Below are positions 15,149 through 17,242 of a stretch of 17,242 nt of DNA, one piece after another. The stretch covers positions 1-17,242 of the forward strand of contig JAPUJS010000504.1 of the NCBI GenBank assembly GCA_027296045.1. Reading direction: 5' to 3'. The stretch is from a bacterium (GTDB lineage Bacteria; Latescibacterota; UBA2968). Below the pieces are notes generated by a model. That model was not told where the DNA came from, searched no databases, and saw only the letters and a list, made by a program, of their open reading frames with translations. Positions within the stretch are counted from its first letter, which is position 1. Every line of letters begins with the position of its first letter. The position numbers and the translations under genes were made by a program.

Positions 15149-15427
15149 ATGGCCGATATTACACTGCCTGTATCTCAGGTCCGTCGCGATCTGCCCGCCC
15201 TAGTTCGCAAGGTGGACGCCGATTTTACCCGGTATATTATCACAACAAACGGTACGCCCAAAGCCGTGCTGCTTTCCTATGAAGAGTTTGAGGCTTTCGA
15301 GGAGACCCTCTCTGTGCTCAGCGACCCCCAGATTCTGGCCGACATTCAGGAGGCACGGGCAGCCCGAGACCGGGGGGAGACCCATCCCCTGGAGCAGGTA
15401 AAAGGAGAACTTGGGGATGCAGGTTGA
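15149..15427 (+). CDS. Phd/YefM-family antitoxin
   Basis: The 92-residue product starts with the family pattern MADITLPVSQVRRDLPALVRKV, continues with a beta strand and the GTPKAVLLSYEEFEAFEETL segment, and ends in a charged, probably disordered tail that would wrap the toxin. Phd/YefM proteins neutralise their toxin and repress their own operon through the N-terminal domain. GGAGG lies four bases before the ATG. The stop codon falls 11 bases inside the toxin gene. The double TGTACA site immediately upstream fits YefM-type autoregulation. Confidence 0.88.
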   Translation: MADITLPVSQVRRDLPALVRKVDADFTRYIITTNGTPKAVLLSYEEFEAFEETLSVLSDPQILADIQEARAARDRGETHPLEQVKGELGDAG

Positions 15428-15731
15428 GCTTTCGCCGAAGGCTCGAGCCCAGCTCAAGGATCTCTCCCGAGATGCCTCTCTTCGAAGGCGTCTTCTAAAT
15501 GCACTGGAAGGACTTGTCAAAACACCCCTTGCAGGAAAGCCGCTGAAAGGCCCTCTTCAGGGGGTGCGGTCATGTCGAGTTGGGACATATCGCATTTTTT
15601 ACGAAGTGTTTCGAGATCGCCTGGTGGTGTATGTTTTAGATATTCGTCATCGAGGTGATGTGTACCGGCGGACACAAGTAACCGGTATCGCTTATCAAAT
15701 CTGCCAATCAAAAGATGCGTCCCTTCTGTGA
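15417..15731 (+). CDS. RelE/ParE-family toxin
   Basis: The 104-residue product shows the RelE fold signature: two N-terminal helices (SPKARAQLKDL and LRRRLLNALEGL), then GVRSCRVGTYRIFYEVF and LVVYVLDIRHRGDVYRR. In RelE relatives the arginine of YRI and the C-terminal arginine/histidine cluster cut mRNA in the ribosome; both are present here. I chose ATG 15417, nine bases after AGGAG, rather than TTG 15411. It overlaps the antitoxin by 11 bases, as usual for coupled pairs. ParE-type gyrase inhibition cannot be excluded by sequence alone, but the pairing with YefM favours mRNA cleavage. Confidence 0.87.
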   Translation: MQVELSPKARAQLKDLSRDASLRRRLLNALEGLVKTPLAGKPLKGPLQGVRSCRVGTYRIFYEVFRDRLVVYVLDIRHRGDVYRRTQVTGIAYQICQSKDASLL

Positions 15732-15802
15732 TTACATAGGGACGGGTAAATAGATCCGAAGCGGGGATCCGCCACGATGTGATTGCATGCTTTATGGCGA
15801 AA

Positions 15803-15826
15803 AGTCCGAAGGTGGACTATATTTTT
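15803..15826 (+). terminator. weak terminator-like hairpin after the RelE-family gene
   Basis: AGTCC (15803-15807) and GGACT (15814-15818) form a 5-bp stem with a 6-base loop, followed by ATATTTTT. The stem is short, 71 bases after the toxin stop codon. Between this and the DUF2188 gene at 16007 I see only AT-rich sequence with a possible TATATT. Confidence 0.35.
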
Positions 15827-16006
15827 AATTGAACCTTATTATGCTGATCCTAAAGGCTTAGATTATAACTCACTGTTTGGGAACACAAGATAGTCTTGAG
15901 CGAGCTGTTTTACCAAAAATCCCTTTCCGAAATTTTATTTTTGTGGCTATATTCTATTGAAGTGATCCATGCCATTGTTTTCCCATATTTAGAAGGAAGA
16001 TCTTAA

Positions 16007-16216
16007 ATGACTGAACGGATGCGTACAAACCAAAGAGTACATGTTATTTCAAGAAATGGCGGATGGGCAGTGAAGAAGGAGGGTCATTCCAAAGCGTTTA
16101 AGGTGTATAGCACAAAATCAGCCGCTGAAAAGGGCGCAAAAAGGATCTCGAAGGGACACGATGTTATTGTGCATCATCGTGATGGCTCTGTCCAGAAATG
16201 GCAAAGGGACAAATGA
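16007..16216 (+). CDS. DUF2188 protein
   Basis: The 69-residue product matches the small DUF2188 family: VHVISRNGGWAVKKEG near the start, the SAAEKGAKRIS helix in the middle and DVIVHHRDGSVQKW at the end. Family members usually consist of two such strand-helix units and have no known function; they are often copied in the same genomes that carry many toxin-antitoxin loci. The ATG at 16007 has AAGGA about nine bases upstream. It stands between the Phd/RelE pair and the MazF pair and may be transcribed with the latter (78-base gap). Confidence 0.82.
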   Translation: MTERMRTNQRVHVISRNGGWAVKKEGHSKAFKVYSTKSAAEKGAKRISKGHDVIVHHRDGSVQKWQRDK

Positions 16217-16267
16217 GTCCCGCTTCCAAAGATAGAAATTTTCACAACAATCCCAAAGAGAGCAATC

Positions 16268-16287
16268 TATCAAGGAGTATCAAGGAG
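16268..16287 (+). repeat. tandem 10-bp repeat duplicating the ribosome site of the antitoxin gene
   Basis: TATCAAGGAG occurs twice in immediate succession (16268-16277, 16278-16287). Both copies contain AAGGAG; the second lies about six bases before the antitoxin ATG at 16295. The duplication provides a standby ribosome site. Confidence 0.7.
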
Positions 16288-16294
16288 GAAAGTG

Positions 16295-16528
16295 ATGTCT
16301 GAGCCATCTCTTCTTACTGAATTAGAAGAAAACATCAGTCGTTTGTCTTTAGATGAGCAATTGCTTCTTATTGAGCGAGTGAGCCACCGGATACGAGCTG
16401 ATATTTCTGGTAAAACTGATATAGATGCTCAATTGAGTGAAATGGCCGCAGATCCTGAAATCCAGAAAGAACTTCAGGAAATTGAGCATGAGTTCTCGGC
16501 CACAGAGCAAGATGGGCTGGATGATTAA
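16295..16528 (+). CDS. MazE-position antitoxin, non-AbrB type
   Basis: The 77-residue protein precedes mazF and overlaps it by one base (TAATG). It does not show the AbrB swapped-hairpin opening of classic MazE. Instead it has a helical LSLDEQLLLIERVSHRIR section and a C-terminal MAADPEIQKELQEIEHEFS stretch, which is the pattern of short antitoxins found beside MazF or PIN toxins in cyanobacteria and other large-genome bacteria. The C-terminus is acidic (TEQDGLDD), suitable for covering a basic toxin groove. I chose ATG 16295, with AGGAGG six bases upstream, over GTG 16292. Confidence 0.75.
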   Translation: MSEPSLLTELEENISRLSLDEQLLLIERVSHRIRADISGKTDIDAQLSEMAADPEIQKELQEIEHEFSATEQDGLDD

Positions 16529-16875
16529 TGGCCATTGAGCGTGGTGAAATATACTTCGTGAACCTCAACCCAGTGAAAGGGCGCGAGCAAGCGGGTCAAC
16601 GTCCAGTATTGGTTCTGTCCATAGATGCGATCAATCGATTGCCTCTTGTCGTGACCGTTGTTGTAGGTACCAAAGGCACCAACATCACACGGGATTATCC
16701 CACAAACATTCGATTGAGGCCAGCAGAAACGGGCTTGGATTTGGAAACAGTTTTCCTCGGGTTTCAGATTCGATCATTGGATTCAAAACGCTTTCCAGAC
16801 AATGCAGTCGGCCGAGCTTCGGGGGCAACTTTGAAAAAGGTGGAAGATGTCGTTCGGTATTGTCTCGGCCTGTAG
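16528..16875 (+). CDS. mazF: MazF/PemK-family mRNA interferase toxin
   Basis: The 115-residue product has the MazF core: RGEIYFVNLNPVKGREQAGQ at the start, RPVLVLS with the conserved arginine, the VVGTKGTNITRDYPT loop with the active-site threonine region, and the GFQIRSLDSKRF strand. MazF enzymes cut single-stranded RNA at short sequence motifs in the cytoplasm. The ATG shares its A with the antitoxin stop codon, so the pair is tightly coupled, and a terminator follows 76 bases after the stop codon. Confidence 0.92.
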   Translation: MAIERGEIYFVNLNPVKGREQAGQRPVLVLSIDAINRLPLVVTVVVGTKGTNITRDYPTNIRLRPAETGLDLETVFLGFQIRSLDSKRFPDNAVGRASGATLKKVEDVVRYCLGL

Positions 16876-16950
16876 GCGAGTTCGATTTTCTCTGAACATA
16901 GAAAATCTCACCGCAGATTTCAAGCATGATGCCTTCGATTGCGGTTTTTT

Positions 16951-16976
16951 GCGGCCTGGGTGGCCGCTTTATTTTT
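16951..16976 (+). terminator. mazF: Rho-independent terminator after mazF
   Basis: GCGGCC (16951-16956), loop TGGGT and GGCCGC (16962-16967) form a perfect 6-bp GC stem followed by TTTATTTTT. It ends the DUF2188/mazF transcript. Confidence 0.85.
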
Positions 16977-17056
16977 GCTTGCACTTACGTGTAACTCCCA
17001 GGCAACGAGACCTTCCGGCGTTGCTCAAGCAGCGTCCGGATGCGAGAGCCGATGGG

Positions 17057-17077
17057 GGCCAGGCCGTAGTCCTGGCC
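17057..17077. repeat. 7-bp perfect inverted repeat
   Basis: GGCCAGG (17057-17063) and CCTGGCC (17071-17077) with a 7-base loop, followed by GTTTTC on the plus strand. It could be a second, weak plus-strand terminator behind mazF. It lies downstream of the minus-strand Uma2 gene. Confidence 0.4.
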
Positions 17078-17137
17078 GTTTTCGATGCTCATCATGACGC
17101 CAGGTCGCTGGAGACCGGGTCTTCGGAGGGCGCCAGA

Positions 17138-17242
17138 TTACCAGATTTCGCGCAGGTCCAGCGTAAATCCGGAGAGTATGGGATCGCCCGAGATGTGTTC
17201 CGGATTTTCCAGTTCTTCAACGAGCAACCCCGGCAGATAAAC
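17138..17242 (-). CDS. Uma2-family protein, C-terminal 34 residues (runs off right edge)
   Basis: Only the end is present, in frame to the window edge: VYLPGLLVEELENP, then ISGDPILSGFTLDLREIW and a TAA stop. Twelve of the last 18 residues are identical to the end of the complete Uma2 protein at 4648-5220 (SGDP, GF, LD and EIW shared), so the family call is good even though the catalytic part lies outside the window. The differences show it is a diverged paralogue, not a recent copy. Downstream is a 16985-17137 stretch with no convincing gene. Confidence 0.75.
   Translation of the reverse strand, partial: VYLPGLLVEELENPEHISGDPILSGFTLDLREIW

Noticed and set aside
16985..17095. 36-residue minus-strand ORF after the partial Uma2 gene (starts MMSIENGQDYGLAP)
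   Set aside because: No clear ribosome site or recognised family, and part of it is an inverted repeat; too weak to call a gene.

Overview
The window looks like a bacterial chromosome segment from an uncultivated, probably aquatic lineage of the FCB or Latescibacterota/Poribacteria kind. That guess rests on a secreted EF-hand/dockerin-type protein at the left edge, Uma2-family endonuclease paralogues, abundant toxin-antitoxin genes and an unusual Rieske/cytochrome b operon. No rRNA, tRNA or complete marker gene is present to confirm it.

Left part (1-5.3 kb): the start of a secreted dockerin-like protein (minus), a LysR-type regulator (minus), a short remnant resembling the N-terminus of a methyltransferase (plus), then aconitase acnA followed after one base by a Uma2-family endonuclease (plus). 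A bidirectional terminator separates this block from the next.

Middle part (5.3-13.7 kb): one long minus-strand series, in transcription order rng (RNase G), rplU (L21), rpmA (L27), mdh, [terminator], Rieske protein, CDP-paratose-2-epimerase-like SDR, fused b6/subunit-IV-type cytochrome b, tail-anchored hexaheme cytochrome c, and an NtrC-class sigma-54 response regulator. The Rieske, cytochrome b and hexaheme proteins together would form a membrane quinol-oxidising complex in which the hexaheme protein takes the place of cytochrome c1 or f. The regulator is the last gene, five bases behind the cytochrome c gene. Malate dehydrogenase and aconitase place TCA-cycle genes on both sides of this respiratory cluster.

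Right part (13.8-17.2 kb): an accessory strip of small genes. It holds a short-chain dehydrogenase reduced by an internal deletion to 54 residues, a nucleotidyltransferase with an overlapping 91-residue partner, a Phd/YefM-RelE toxin-antitoxin pair with a double TGTACA operator, a DUF2188 protein, a MazF toxin with a non-AbrB-like antitoxin, and the C-terminus of a second Uma2 protein. The most notable points are the non-canonical quinol-oxidising operon with an epimerase gene inside it, the YefM-like operator, and the layered toxin-antitoxin/nucleotidyltransferase strip with gene remnants.
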